DNA of 21,654 nt from JBLNBU01 sp050260215. Lineage in GTDB: Bacteria; Pseudomonadota; Alphaproteobacteria; Rhodospirillales; Magnetospirillaceae. Both the position numbers and the translations under genes were made by a program. Numbering within the stretch: the first letter of the stretch is position 1; every line of letters starts with the position of its first letter. This document shows, piece by piece, positions 1 to 7,936 of the stretch. The stretch is taken from NCBI GenBank assembly GCA_050260215.1, contig JBLNBU010000082.1, positions 1-21,654 of the forward strand, read 5' to 3'. A model generated the notes under the pieces. The model worked only from the letters and a program-made list of their open reading frames with translations. It searched no databases and was not told the origin of the DNA.

Positions 1-997
1 AGCAACCCAGGCAGTAGTCGGCCAGGCTCTCCAGCGGATTGTCGGGATCGTGGCGGAAGCCCAGGTCGTACATGCCGCCGACCTTGGTGTAGCTCGACGC
101 CACCACCACCGCGCCCTCATCGTAGAACATCTTCCAGAACTCGCGGAAGTTGGTCCAGTTGGGCGGGCCCTCGACGACCAGGCGGTACTTCTGGTCGTTG
201 AAGCTGGTGCCTTCGGGCGTCAGCGGACCCTGCTTGTTGTCGATGCGCGCCTGCACTTCCTTGCGCAGCATCTCGTAGTACTGGACCGCCTCGGGCGTGC
301 CGCGGAAGGCGGTGAAGATCGGGCCGATGTAGTAGACGCCGCCGAAATAGGCGTCGATGGGCGACGGCTTGTGCTTGCCCTGCTCCAGGCACCACACCAG
401 GTTGTCCTCGGCCTTGGCCGAGTTGCGCAGGTATTCGCGCAGGCGGTCGATGTCGAACTTGACGCCCGACACCTGTTCCAGGCCGGGGATGACCACTTCC
501 TTGAGCTGCTTGACGATGTAGTCGCGCATGTTCTTGGTCGAGTGGCCGTCGCCTTCGTACGGCACGTGCAGCATCAGCGTCGGGCACTTGTACTCGGCGC
601 GCAGCAGCTCGAACCACTTCATGAAGGTGTAGCAGCCGGTGTAGCTCAGCAGCAGCACGTCCGGGTCAGGGTAGGGCTTGCCGTTGGGCGCGATGTTGCC
701 GCGCGCCATCTGGCCGATGTCCGCCTTCACGTAGGTGCAGACGTCTTCCGAATGGCCCGACTTCTCGGCCTCCATGATGTATCCGCCCGAGGCCTTGCGC
801 ATGCCGGCCTGGATGGCGTTGATCTCCGGCAGGTTGTTGACGATGCCGAAGCACATCAACAGTTCGTTCAGGTTGCCCGGCACGAAGGTGGACGACATCT
901 TGCGCCCGGTTTCGTTCTTGGAGGTGATCGCCTCGTAGTTCTTGGCGATCATCTCCTTCTGCAGGAGCATCGAGGGTTCCTTGACGGCTTCGCTCAT
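1..997 (-). CDS. bcrB: Benzoyl-CoA reductase subunit B, partial (C-terminus beyond window)
   Basis: This is one of four subunits of class I, ATP-dependent benzoyl-CoA reductase, which reduces benzoyl-CoA to a cyclic dienoyl-CoA with ferredoxin electrons in the cytoplasm. The frame opens with MSEAVKEPSMLLQKEM at 997 and stays open to the window edge, giving 332 residues of about 440 expected. Recognisable stretches are STFVPGNLNELLMCFG, the HSEDVCTYVKADIGQM segment, the LSYTGCYTFMKWFELL segment, AYFGGVYYIGPIFTAFRG and, at the edge, ADYCLGC. They match the BcrB branch of the 2-hydroxyglutaryl-CoA dehydratase D-component (HgdB-like) family, in which cysteines bind the iron-sulfur cluster. The start sits 4 bases after the bcrC stop, with a GGAG inside the bcrC end serving as ribosome binding site, so the two are probably translationally coupled. 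It is last of the five leftward genes in view; bcrA, bcrD and a ferredoxin gene probably follow outside. The BcrB assignment is from remembered family sequence, not a search. Confidence 0.93.
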   Translation of the reverse strand, partial: MSEAVKEPSMLLQKEMIAKNYEAITSKNETGRKMSSTFVPGNLNELLMCFGIVNNLPEINAIQAGMRKASGGYIMEAEKSGHSEDVCTYVKADIGQMARGNIAPNGKPYPDPDVLLLSYTGCYTFMKWFELLRAEYKCPTLMLHVPYEGDGHSTKNMRDYIVKQLKEVVIPGLEQVSGVKFDIDRLREYLRNSAKAEDNLVWCLEQGKHKPSPIDAYFGGVYYIGPIFTAFRGTPEAVQYYEMLRKEVQARIDNKQGPLTPEGTSFNDQKYRLVVEGPPNWTNFREFWKMFYDEGAVVVASSYTKVGGMYDLGFRHDPDNPLESLADYCLGC

Positions 998-1001
998 GGC
1001 T

Positions 1002-2162
1002 TCAGCTCCACAGCTTGATGGAATCGGCGAAAGTGCCGGCCTGCTCGCGGATCGGCTGCATCTGGCCGGAGTTTTCCGCGTACTTGAAGGCGATGTAGGG
1101 GACGCCCGCTTCCGACAGGCGCTTGGTGACCATCGGACGGTCGAGAAGGGCGGGGTCGCAGAAGGACGGGGTGGCGTAGATGACGCCCTCGGCCCCGCAG
1201 GCCTTGACCGCTTCCACGTGGAAGACGCCCTTGTCCTCTTCCTTCGGCACGTACTTGCACGAGGTCTCGACCGAGTTCTTGATGTAGGCCATGGCCAAGG
1301 CCTCGACCGGGTCGCCGTCGGTGGGCACGTCCTTGGTCAGGAAGCGGTTGACCAGGGCGTAGTCGTCGTCGACGACGTAGCAGCCGGCCATCTCGATGGA
1401 CTTCAGCAGGTTCAGCGGCGGCTGCTCGCAGAACGAGCCGAAGATGGCGATGCGCACGTTGTCGCGCTTCGGCCGGTCCTCGGCCGCGGCCTCGCGCATG
1501 TAGTCCTTGAGCATCTGGTTGTGCTCCTCGACGTCCATCATCAGGCCGGCCCGCATCAGCAGGTAGACCTCGGACGCCGGCGCCCGCCACGGCTCCTTCG
1601 AGCGGAAGGCGTAGACCTCGCGCACCAGGCGGCGGTTCTCGTTGTAGAGCGTGATCGAGCGGCGGATGTCGTCGTCGCTGATCTTGCGGCCGGTCAGCGT
1701 CTCCAGGCCCTCGCGCAGTTCCTGCAGCTCGTGGACGTAGTAGGTGCCGCCGATGGACGGGTCGAAGTTCTGGGGCGTGTCGAAGAACTTGGACCACACG
1801 TTCGGGAACATCATCTTCCAGATGCCCGACAGGTTGCGGATGACGTCGCAGACGAACGGGAAGACCATGCCGTCGACGAAGTCCAGCCGGCCGGTCACGC
1901 CCAGCTCGATGGTCGAGCGCGGGATGCGGCAGATGTAGGACTGGTAATAGGCGTCACCGTGGATGACTTCCATCTGGTCGCCGCCGCCGAAGATCCCCAG
2001 CGGCATGCAGCCGGCGGCGTGGATCATCTCCAGCGGCGCGTAGACGGGCAGGAAGCCCACCACCTTGCGGCCAGGCTTCGCAGCCTTCCACTGGCGGGCG
2101 TGGTTGAAACTCAGGTCCTCGAAAATGTCCTGGCAACGGCTGACGATGTCGGCGACGGACAT
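1002..2162 (-). CDS. bcrC: Benzoyl-CoA reductase subunit C
   Basis: This 386-residue protein is the second HgdB-like subunit of benzoyl-CoA reductase. BcrB and BcrC together form the ring-reducing module, while BcrA and BcrD (not in the window) form the ATP-driven electron-activating module. The protein begins MSVADIVSRCQDIFEDLSFN. It contains FLPVYAPLEMIHAAGCMPLG at about 38-56, YYQSYICRIPRSTIELG at about 72-88, and VFPFVCDVIRNLSGIWKM at about 100-117. Cysteines 52, 78 and 105 are spaced as in cluster-binding HgdB-family proteins. Later stretches SFCEQPPLNLLKSIEMAG and ATPSFCDPALLDRPM also fit. The frame continues upstream to 2711, but the methionine at 2162 gives the family length and lies 2 bases after the dch stop. 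It is third of four abutting genes after oah. Assignment to BcrC rather than BcrB rests on length and on the bcrC-before-bcrB order known from Thauera. Confidence 0.93.
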   Translation of the reverse strand: MSVADIVSRCQDIFEDLSFNHARQWKAAKPGRKVVGFLPVYAPLEMIHAAGCMPLGIFGGGDQMEVIHGDAYYQSYICRIPRSTIELGVTGRLDFVDGMVFPFVCDVIRNLSGIWKMMFPNVWSKFFDTPQNFDPSIGGTYYVHELQELREGLETLTGRKISDDDIRRSITLYNENRRLVREVYAFRSKEPWRAPASEVYLLMRAGLMMDVEEHNQMLKDYMREAAAEDRPKRDNVRIAIFGSFCEQPPLNLLKSIEMAGCYVVDDDYALVNRFLTKDVPTDGDPVEALAMAYIKNSVETSCKYVPKEEDKGVFHVEAVKACGAEGVIYATPSFCDPALLDRPMVTKRLSEAGVPYIAFKYAENSGQMQPIREQAGTFADSIKLWS

Positions 2163-2164
2163 GA

Positions 2165-2935
2165 CTAGCGATCCTCCCAGTTGGCCGGCCTTTTGGCGAT
2201 GAAGGCTTCGAGACCCTCGACGGCGTCCCGCGTGTTCATCAGGCCGTTCAGATAAAGTTCCTCGACCGCGGCGATCTTGGCTCGGACCCGCTCGACCATG
2301 CCGAGACGGGCGGCCTTGACCGCGAAGCGGAGGCTGGATGCCGAATGCTTGGCGATCCCGGCGTCGTACCAGGCCAGGGCGGCAGCCTCGGGGTCCTCGG
2401 CAACCGCATTGGCCAGCCCTAAGCGCAGGGCGTCGTCGGCGCCGATGCTGCGGCCCGAGTACAGCAGGTCCTCGGCGGCGACGCGGGGCATGCGCTCGGG
2501 CAGCAGGCACGAGGCAGCCGGGGCGAACACCGCCAGCTGGATCTCGGGCTGGCCGAGCTTGGCGTCGGGGGCGACGAACATCAGGTGGCCCGCCGCGGCG
2601 ACCTCGAGCCCGCCGCCAAGGCACTGGCCGCGCACCGCGACCAGCACCGGGACGGGGTACTCGACCATGGCCAGCACCAGGGCGTGCAGCCCCTTCAGCA
2701 TGGCGTCGCACTGACCGGGCAGATGCTCAGGGACCGAGGCGCCGAAGCTGAAATGCGGCCCCTCGTGGTCGATCAGCACCGCCTTGAGGTGGATGTCATC
2801 GCGGGCCTCGGCCAGGGCCTTGGACAGCGCGGCGATCATCTCGGCGTCGACGATGTTGGCCTTGGGCCGCGACAGGCGCAGGCGCAGCAGCCTGCCGTCG
2901 CGGTCCCGCCAGACCTTGAGCGCGGAGTCGCTCAT
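2165..2935 (-). CDS. dch: Cyclohexa-1,5-diene-1-carbonyl-CoA hydratase
   Basis: This 256-residue enoyl-CoA hydratase/isomerase-fold protein probably adds water to cyclohexa-1,5-diene-1-carbonyl-CoA, the product of benzoyl-CoA reductase, giving 6-hydroxycyclohex-1-ene-1-carbonyl-CoA. The crotonase oxyanion-hole segments are visible as HFSFGASVPEH (61-71) and GQCLGGGLEVAAAGH (103-117), followed by LGQPEIQLAVFAP (127-139). The GASVPEHLPG form, rather than the usual GADLKE, is typical of dienoyl-CoA hydratases of this pathway. Length agrees with Dch of Thauera (about 258). The start codon lies 1 base after the oah stop, and the stop is 2 bases before bcrC, so it is embedded in the operon. From sequence alone it is a crotonase; the substrate is inferred from the bcr and oah neighbours and the family resemblance. 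Confidence 0.9.
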   Translation of the reverse strand: MSDSALKVWRDRDGRLLRLRLSRPKANIVDAEMIAALSKALAEARDDIHLKAVLIDHEGPHFSFGASVPEHLPGQCDAMLKGLHALVLAMVEYPVPVLVAVRGQCLGGGLEVAAAGHLMFVAPDAKLGQPEIQLAVFAPAASCLLPERMPRVAAEDLLYSGRSIGADDALRLGLANAVAEDPEAAALAWYDAGIAKHSASSLRFAVKAARLGMVERVRAKIAAVEELYLNGLMNTRDAVEGLEAFIAKRPANWEDR

Positions 2936-2936
2936 G

Positions 2937-4070
2937 TCAGTCGGCCTTCTTCGGGATCAGGGACTCGATCAGCTCGGGCGTCCACGGCGAACCCTTGGCC
3001 AGGGCCTGGCGCAGGGCGACGAAGTCGATCTCGCGCTCGTCCTTGGGGCCCTCGTTGAAGGCGCGGAAGCCGGTGCGGGCCTCGGTCATCATGTTGAGAC
3101 CCAGCCAGTCGCGGCTGTTCTCCTTGTTGTTGTTCCAGGCGATCAGCTTGGGCTTGCGGAGCTCCTGGATGGTCTTGGTGAAGCAGTCGGGGAAGGTCAG
3201 CAGGATCTTGGCGCAGACCTCCTCGACCTTGGCGTCCAGCATGGACAGGTCGACGGTGCCCTTGGCCATCAGCGCCTTGCCGGCGGCCAGCTCCTCGCCG
3301 GTCTTCGGCTCGCCGTGGATGAAGCGGCCGTACTCGTCGAGCACGCGGTCGGTGACCACCAGCGGGTTGGCGACGAACTTGCCGTCCACCTTCAGCGCCG
3401 GCACCACGTCCATGACGATGCCCATGCGGTACGCCTTGTGGGCCGACCACGGCTCGCACAAGCTGCCCGACACCATGGCGTTCTCGCAGCCGATCATCAC
3501 CGGCAGGAAGTCGGTGGCGCCGCCGATGGGGGCCGAGCCGTGCTTCGGGCCGGCCTGGCCGAAGCGGGCCAGGTCCTGGGTGATCGAGAAGTCGCAGGCC
3601 ATGCCGATTTCCTGGCCGCCGCCGATGCGCATGCCGTTGACGCGGCAGATGACCGGCTTGTCGCAGCCCAGGATCGCCGACACCATGTCGTTGAACAGGC
3701 GCATGTACTGCCGGTATTCCTGCGGGTTGCCGGCATAATACTCGGCGTATTCCTTGGTGTTGCCACCGGTGCAGAACGCCTTGTCGCCCGAGCCGGTGAA
3801 CACCACCGACGAGACGTCGCGGGCGTTGGACGCCTCGCGGAAGGCCATGATCACGCCCTTGACCATGTCGGTGGTGTACGAGTTGTACTGCTTGGGGTTG
3901 TCCAGCGTGATCCAGGCGTTGTACAGGCCCTCGGCCACGGTGCCGTCCGGGCGCTTGGCCGGGCGCTTCTCGTAGAGCACGCCGGGGACGACCGGCAGCG
4001 CCACGATGTTGTGGTCGTTGAGATGGGCGGGCGCCGTCTTGTCGACGATGGCGGCGGTTTCCTTCTTCAT
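2937..4070 (-). CDS. oah: 6-Oxocyclohex-1-ene-1-carbonyl-CoA hydrolase (ring opening)
   Basis: This enzyme (Oah/BamA family, 377 residues) hydrates and hydrolytically opens the 6-oxocyclohexenoyl-CoA ring to 3-hydroxypimelyl-CoA, the committed step after ring reduction. It is a long crotonase-fold protein. The segment LYNAWITLDNPKQYNSYTTD spans about 49-68. Oxyanion-hole segments are KAFCTGGNTKEYAEYYAG (97-114) and VNGMRIGGGQEIGMACDFSI (144-163), followed by FGQAGPKHGSAPIGGATDFL (170-189). These motifs are highly conserved in BamA proteins and are commonly used as a marker for anaerobic aromatic degraders. The start at 4070 is preceded by a GGGAG-type ribosome binding site. The gene follows had after 36 bases and abuts dch with a 1-base gap. 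Nothing looks damaged. It is the most diagnostic single gene of the pathway here. Confidence 0.95.
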   Translation of the reverse strand: MKKETAAIVDKTAPAHLNDHNIVALPVVPGVLYEKRPAKRPDGTVAEGLYNAWITLDNPKQYNSYTTDMVKGVIMAFREASNARDVSSVVFTGSGDKAFCTGGNTKEYAEYYAGNPQEYRQYMRLFNDMVSAILGCDKPVICRVNGMRIGGGQEIGMACDFSITQDLARFGQAGPKHGSAPIGGATDFLPVMIGCENAMVSGSLCEPWSAHKAYRMGIVMDVVPALKVDGKFVANPLVVTDRVLDEYGRFIHGEPKTGEELAAGKALMAKGTVDLSMLDAKVEEVCAKILLTFPDCFTKTIQELRKPKLIAWNNNKENSRDWLGLNMMTEARTGFRAFNEGPKDEREIDFVALRQALAKGSPWTPELIESLIPKKAD

Positions 4071-4106
4071 CTTTCTCGTTCTCCCTCTCTCAGGCGTCTT
4101 TTCAGA

Positions 4107-5177
4107 TCACGGGCACAGCACGGCGCGGCGCGACAGCTTGTGGTCGTGCACCGCGGCGAAGATGTCGTTGATGCTGTCGAGCGGGTGGCGCTCGACGAAG
4201 TCCTTGACGTTGACCTTGCCCGACAGCACCAGCTCGAGGGCGCCCGGGTACAGGTCCGGGGTGCAGCCCCAGTTCCCGAGCGCGCGGGCGTGGTAGGCCA
4301 TCAGGTTGGACAGGCGGAACTCGGCCTTGTTGAAGGTGTAGCCGACCACGCAGATGGTGCAGCCGTGGACCATCAGGTCGAAGGCCATCTGCTGGCCGGG
4401 CACCGAGCCCGAGCACTCCATGATGATCCACTCGGTCTGGCGCAGGCCGTTGGCCTTGGCGAAGCCGCCGATTTCTTTCTTCAGCTCGCGGGTGCCGGGG
4501 AAGTCCTTGGGGTTGAGCGCCAGCGCGGCGCCGGCCTTGCCGATCTGCTCGAGCTTCTTGGGGTCGATGTCCAGCGCGACCACCTTGGCGCCCAGCGCTG
4601 CGGCCACCTGGACCGAATAGCCGCCGACGCCGCCAGCGCCGATGACGATCACCAGGTCGCCTTCGCCGATGCCGGCCTGCACCGCGGCCTGGTACGGGGT
4701 GGTCAGCGCGTCGGCGACCACCGAGACCTCGGCCAGGTCCATGCCGATGGCGGCCAGGCGGGTCTCGTCGACCGGGCACAGGCCCTTGGCGGGCACCTTT
4801 ATGTGCGTTGCAAAACCGCCCTGAAGGTCGTTTCCGGGCATTTTCTGCGAGCGGCAGATGGTGCCCTTGTTGCGCCTGCACAAATCACACTCGCCGCAAG
4901 GGATCACCGCGGGTATGATAACAGGCTTGCCGAGCCAACTTTCGGCGCCGGCACCCGCGTCCACCACGCGCCCGCTGATTTCATGGCCCAAAGCCAGGGG
5001 CAGCGGGTGATTGGTGCGGACACCGTTGTAATAGTAATCGAGGTCGGTATGGCACACGCCGCATCCGGCTATGGCAACCAGGACTTCCCCTGCCTCCAGG
5101 GTGCCGACGTCCATCGGCTCCTTGACCATGGGCTGTCCGACGGCGGTCATCATCCAGCGGTACGGTGAGGTCGTCAT
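4107..5177 (-). CDS. had: 6-Hydroxycyclohex-1-ene-1-carbonyl-CoA dehydrogenase
   Basis: This zinc-type medium-chain alcohol dehydrogenase (356 residues) probably oxidises 6-hydroxycyclohex-1-ene-1-carbonyl-CoA to the 6-oxo compound with NAD+. From the chosen start, catalytic-zinc residues include C42 (GCGVCHTD) and H65-E66 (GHEISG). The structural-zinc cysteines are C94, C97, C100 and C108. The Rossmann motif is GAGGVGG (180-186), with D203 at the end of the next strand, consistent with NAD+ rather than NADP+. An open frame extends 14 codons further up to 5219, but the ATG at 5177 has a better ribosome binding site (GAGGGGA about 6 bases before it) and gives MTTSPYRWMMTAVGQPM, like family N-termini. 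It is the first gene of the leftward had-oah-dch-bcrC-bcrB operon, reading away from the shared control region. Substrate assignment relies strongly on context. Confidence 0.9.
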   Translation of the reverse strand: MTTSPYRWMMTAVGQPMVKEPMDVGTLEAGEVLVAIAGCGVCHTDLDYYYNGVRTNHPLPLALGHEISGRVVDAGAGAESWLGKPVIIPAVIPCGECDLCRRNKGTICRSQKMPGNDLQGGFATHIKVPAKGLCPVDETRLAAIGMDLAEVSVVADALTTPYQAAVQAGIGEGDLVIVIGAGGVGGYSVQVAAALGAKVVALDIDPKKLEQIGKAGAALALNPKDFPGTRELKKEIGGFAKANGLRQTEWIIMECSGSVPGQQMAFDLMVHGCTICVVGYTFNKAEFRLSNLMAYHARALGNWGCTPDLYPGALELVLSGKVNVKDFVERHPLDSINDIFAAVHDHKLSRRAVLCP

Positions 5178-5218
5178 GCTGTCCCCTCTGCTCCCTTGCT
5201 GCGGCCCGCATCCAGTCA

Positions 5219-5248
5219 TTGACGCCGAATCGGCCGGGTGTGTATTAT
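5219..5248 (+). promoter_or_regulatory. Probable sigma70-type promoter for the korA operon
   Basis: A TTGACG -35 (5219-5224) and TATTAT -10 (5243-5248) are separated by 18 bases, close to the bacterial housekeeping consensus. Transcription would start near 5255, about 98 bases before korA. The spacer holds a perfect 11-base palindrome, GCCGAATCGGC (5224-5234), a possible second regulator site. Prediction only. Confidence 0.55.
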
Positions 5249-5270
5249 TGGGTAAATGCGTACCACAATA
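5246..5270. promoter_or_regulatory. Imperfect inverted repeat, candidate operator between had and korA
   Basis: TATTGGGTA (5246-5254) and TACCACAATA (5261-5270) are inverted over a 6-base centre, with 9 pairs and one bulged base (A5265). The repeat begins within the korA -10 and covers both predicted transcription starts, the usual position for a repressor of both directions. No regulator gene is in the window, so the protein that would bind is unknown. Confidence 0.4.
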
Positions 5271-5286
5271 CCGAATTACGCGTCAA
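5257..5286 (-). promoter_or_regulatory. Possible promoter for the had-bcr operon
   Basis: On the minus strand a TTGACG -35 (5286-5281) is followed after 18 bases by TACGCA (5262-5257), a poor -10. Transcription would start near 5250, about 73 bases before had. The -35 is identical to that of the opposing korA promoter, and the two elements overlap face to face. The weak -10 suggests that an activator or another element is needed, or that the true promoter lies elsewhere in 5178-5352. Confidence 0.3.
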
Positions 5287-5352
5287 GGGTACGAACAACA
5301 CCAATCTGAGGCCTAAGCCCGAACCAACGGGCCAATCGGGGAAACCAAAACA

Positions 5353-7092
5353 ATGACCAGCAGTACCGGTTCAGGATCCGTGTCCATCGCGCTGTGCGGC
5401 AGCGGTGGCGCGGGAGTGATGACCGCCGCAGACATGCTGCTCAACGCAGCTGCCGAGATGGGCATCTACGCCCTGTTCGGCCGCTCGATGGGGCCGCAGA
5501 TCCGCGGCGGCGAGGCGGCGGCGCTTTTGCGCCTGTCCACCCAGCCGATCACCTCGGTGGACGACACCTACCAGATCCTGCTCGCCATCGACTGGCAGAA
5601 CGTGCAGCGCTTCGCCGCCGAGCTGCCGTTGAACGGCGAGAGCGTCATCATCACCGATCCTTCGGCCGGCGAGGTGCCCGAGGTCATCGCCAAGTCCGGC
5701 GCCCGGATCGTCGAGCTGCCGATGAAGGACCTGGCCAAGGACATCGCCGGCGGGCGGCCCAACATGATCGCCATCGGCGCCGTCGCCGAGCTGATCGGCA
5801 TCCCCGTCGACGTGCTGACCGAGGTGCTGGGCAAGTCGCTGAAGAAGAAGCGCGCCGACGCCTACGAGGCCTCCGTCGCCGCGGTCAAGAAGGGCGCCGA
5901 GGCGGCCAAGGGCCTGGGTCCGGTGCGCCAGTTGGGCAAGCCGTCGGGCACCATGCCCAAGCGCTGGGCGGTGACCGGCAACCAGGCGTCGGCGCTGGGC
6001 GCCGTGCGCGGCGGCATTCGCTTCTGCGCCGCCTATCCCATCACCCCGGCGACCGAGGTGCTGGAATGGCTGACCAGCGCGCTGCCCAAGGTGGGCGGCG
6101 TGTTCGTCCAGGCCGAGGACGAGTTGGCCTCCATCAACATGTGCATCGGTGCCTCCTACGGCGGCGCACCGTCGCTGACCGCCACCTCCGGCCCCGGCCT
6201 GGCGCTGATGATCGAGGCGCTCGGCCTGTCGGTGGCGTCTGAGACCCCGGTGGTGGTCGTCGACGTCCAGCGCGGCGGTCCCTCGACCGGCATTCCGACC
6301 AAGTCCGAGCAGTCGGACCTCAACATCGCCGTGTATGGCCTGCACGGTGACGCCCCGCACCTGGTGGTGGCCCCCAACTCCATCGGCGACTGCCTGTTCA
6401 CCACCCAGTGGGCGGTGCACCTGGCCGAGACGCTGCAGAGCCCCTGCATCGTGCTGTCGGAGCAGGCCATCGGCCAGTCGCGCGCCATCGTCGAGGCTCC
6501 CGCCGACGTCGCCTTCGTCGGCAAGCGCCTGACCGCGTCTGCCCCGGCCGAGGGCGAGGTGTTCAAGCGCTATGCGGTCACCGCCAACGGCGTCTCGCCG
6601 ATGCCGGTTCCCGGCACCGAGGGCTGCCAGTACACCGCCGACGGCCTCGAGCATGCCGAGACCGGCACGCCGTCGTCGCAGTCGTCGGACCACGACAAGC
6701 AGCTCGACAAGCGCCTGCGCAAGCTGACCAGCCACGACTACGGCGACCACTGGGCGACCATCGAGGGCGAGGGCGACATCGCCGTCGTCACCTGGGGCTC
6801 GTGCACCGGTCCCGTGCGCGAGGCGGTCAACCGCGCCCGTGCCGACGGCGTCAACGCCAAGATGATCTCGGTCAGGCTGCTCTACCCCACCCGGCCCGAG
6901 CACATGGCCGCGGCGCTTGCGGGGGTCAAGCAGGTCCTGGTGGTCGAGCAAAGCCACCTGGGCCAGTTCGGCCGCTACCTGCGCGGCGAATACGACCTGC
7001 CGGCCAAGCCGGAAATGATCAACCGCGCCGGCCCGCTGCCGATCCGGCCGGGTGAAGTCCACAAGCGCCTGCTTGCCATGGGGAAGAAGTGA
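5353..7092 (+). CDS. korA: 2-Oxoglutarate (2-oxoacid):ferredoxin oxidoreductase, fused gamma-alpha subunit
   Basis: This 579-residue subunit pairs with KorB to oxidise and decarboxylate a 2-oxoacid, probably 2-oxoglutarate, to its CoA ester while reducing ferredoxin, the electron donor of benzoyl-CoA reductase. Residues about 10-190 are the gamma domain, with CGSGGAGVMTAADMLL (15-30) and GRSMGPQIRGGEA (43-55). Residues about 205-579 are the alpha, pyrimidine-binding domain, with AAYPITPATEVLEWL starting near 226 and the DVQRGGPSTGIPTKSEQSD segment from 304. The gamma-alpha fusion is the usual architecture of two-subunit oxidoreductases of this class. ATG 5353 follows a GGGGA ribosome binding site at 5338-5342. 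A small hairpin, GCCCG/CGGGC (5317-5332), lies just before it. korB starts 1 base after the stop. Substrate preference cannot be read from sequence; 2-oxoglutarate is inferred from the bcr context, as in Thauera and Azoarcus. Confidence 0.93.
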   Translation: MTSSTGSGSVSIALCGSGGAGVMTAADMLLNAAAEMGIYALFGRSMGPQIRGGEAAALLRLSTQPITSVDDTYQILLAIDWQNVQRFAAELPLNGESVIITDPSAGEVPEVIAKSGARIVELPMKDLAKDIAGGRPNMIAIGAVAELIGIPVDVLTEVLGKSLKKKRADAYEASVAAVKKGAEAAKGLGPVRQLGKPSGTMPKRWAVTGNQASALGAVRGGIRFCAAYPITPATEVLEWLTSALPKVGGVFVQAEDELASINMCIGASYGGAPSLTATSGPGLALMIEALGLSVASETPVVVVDVQRGGPSTGIPTKSEQSDLNIAVYGLHGDAPHLVVAPNSIGDCLFTTQWAVHLAETLQSPCIVLSEQAIGQSRAIVEAPADVAFVGKRLTASAPAEGEVFKRYAVTANGVSPMPVPGTEGCQYTADGLEHAETGTPSSQSSDHDKQLDKRLRKLTSHDYGDHWATIEGEGDIAVVTWGSCTGPVREAVNRARADGVNAKMISVRLLYPTRPEHMAAALAGVKQVLVVEQSHLGQFGRYLRGEYDLPAKPEMINRAGPLPIRPGEVHKRLLAMGKK

Positions 7093-7093
7093 C

Positions 7094-7936
7094 ATGACGT
7101 CGACCTGCAACGCTCAAGCCACCTATAGCGCCAAGGACTTCAAGTCCGAGGTGAAGCCGGTCTGGTGCCCGGGCTGCGGCGACTACGCCGTCCTGTCCTC
7201 GTTCACCAAGGCCTTCGCCGACCTGGGTCTCGAGCCCCACAACACCGCGGTGGTGTCGGGCATCGGCTGCTCGTCGCGCATTCCCGCCTACACCAACTGC
7301 TATGGCTTCCATAGCATCCACGGCCGTGCCCTGGTGGTCGGCGCCGGCCTCAAGCTGGCCCGTCCCGACCTTACCGTGGTGGTGGCCGGCGGCGACGGCG
7401 ACGGCTTCTCCATCGGCGGCAACCACTTCATGCATGCCTGCCGGCGCAATGTCGACATGACCTATGTGGTCATGGACAACCGCGTCTACGGCATGACCAA
7501 GGGGCAGCCCAGCCCGACCACCGAGCCGGACTGGGACGCGTCGGCCATGGCGCCCTTGGGCGGCACCGGCGTGTCGCCGTTCCAGCCGCTGGCCATCGCG
7601 CTGGCGGCCGGTGCCAACTTCGTCGCCCGGGCGTTCTCGGGCGATCCGAACGGCACCGCCGAGATCATCGCCCAGGCGATCCGCCATCCCGGCTTCTCGT
7701 TCGTGGCGGTGATGAGCCCGTGCGTCACCTTCCGCGAGGAACAGCGCGAGTGGAAGAACATGGTCCGCCCGGCCGCGGTCGAGCCGACCACCGATCCGTC
7801 CACCGCGGCGCGCCGCCTGATGACCGACGACGGCTTCAACATCGGCGTCCTCTACAAGGGTGCCCGCACCCCGTACACGCCGGAGAAGCGTCCGAACGTG
7901 GCGGTCGCCGACCTGGACAAGGAGTTCGCCCTGTGA
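7094..7936 (+). CDS. korB: 2-Oxoglutarate (2-oxoacid):ferredoxin oxidoreductase, beta subunit
   Basis: This is the thiamine-diphosphate and iron-sulfur subunit (280 residues) partnering KorA. VWCPGCGDYAVL (23-34) supplies two cluster cysteines, C25 and C28. C59 (GIGCSSRIPAY) and C210 (MSPCVTF) are spaced like the other two ligands of a [4Fe-4S] cluster in this family. The thiamine-diphosphate/Mg2+ segment is GGDGDGFSIGGNHFMHA (99-115), with MDNRVYGMTKGQPSPT (127-142). An open frame extends 14 codons into korA, but ATG 7094, 1 base after the korA stop, gives the natural start MTSTCNAQATYS. No ferredoxin-like delta subunit or FAD-containing KorC follows, so this appears to be the two-subunit, ferredoxin-reducing form. 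The stop overlaps the GTG of the next gene. Confidence 0.93.
   Translation: MTSTCNAQATYSAKDFKSEVKPVWCPGCGDYAVLSSFTKAFADLGLEPHNTAVVSGIGCSSRIPAYTNCYGFHSIHGRALVVGAGLKLARPDLTVVVAGGDGDGFSIGGNHFMHACRRNVDMTYVVMDNRVYGMTKGQPSPTTEPDWDASAMAPLGGTGVSPFQPLAIALAAGANFVARAFSGDPNGTAEIIAQAIRHPGFSFVAVMSPCVTFREEQREWKNMVRPAAVEPTTDPSTAARRLMTDDGFNIGVLYKGARTPYTPEKRPNVAVADLDKEFAL

Noticed and set aside
2163..2711. N-terminal extension of bcrC upstream to 2711
   Set aside because: The extension is arginine/proline-rich and overlaps dch in another frame. The ATG at 2162 gives the family length and immediate operon spacing.
2784..5168. A 794-codon open frame on the plus strand
   Set aside because: It lies opposite dch, oah and had, all recognisable enzymes with proper starts. 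Long antisense open frames are a by-product of GC-rich third codon positions; its protein is low-complexity and matches no family.
5178..5352. FNR-type anaerobic activator site between had and korA
   Set aside because: No TTGAT-N4-ATCAA-like sequence is present; the visible dyads have different half-sites.
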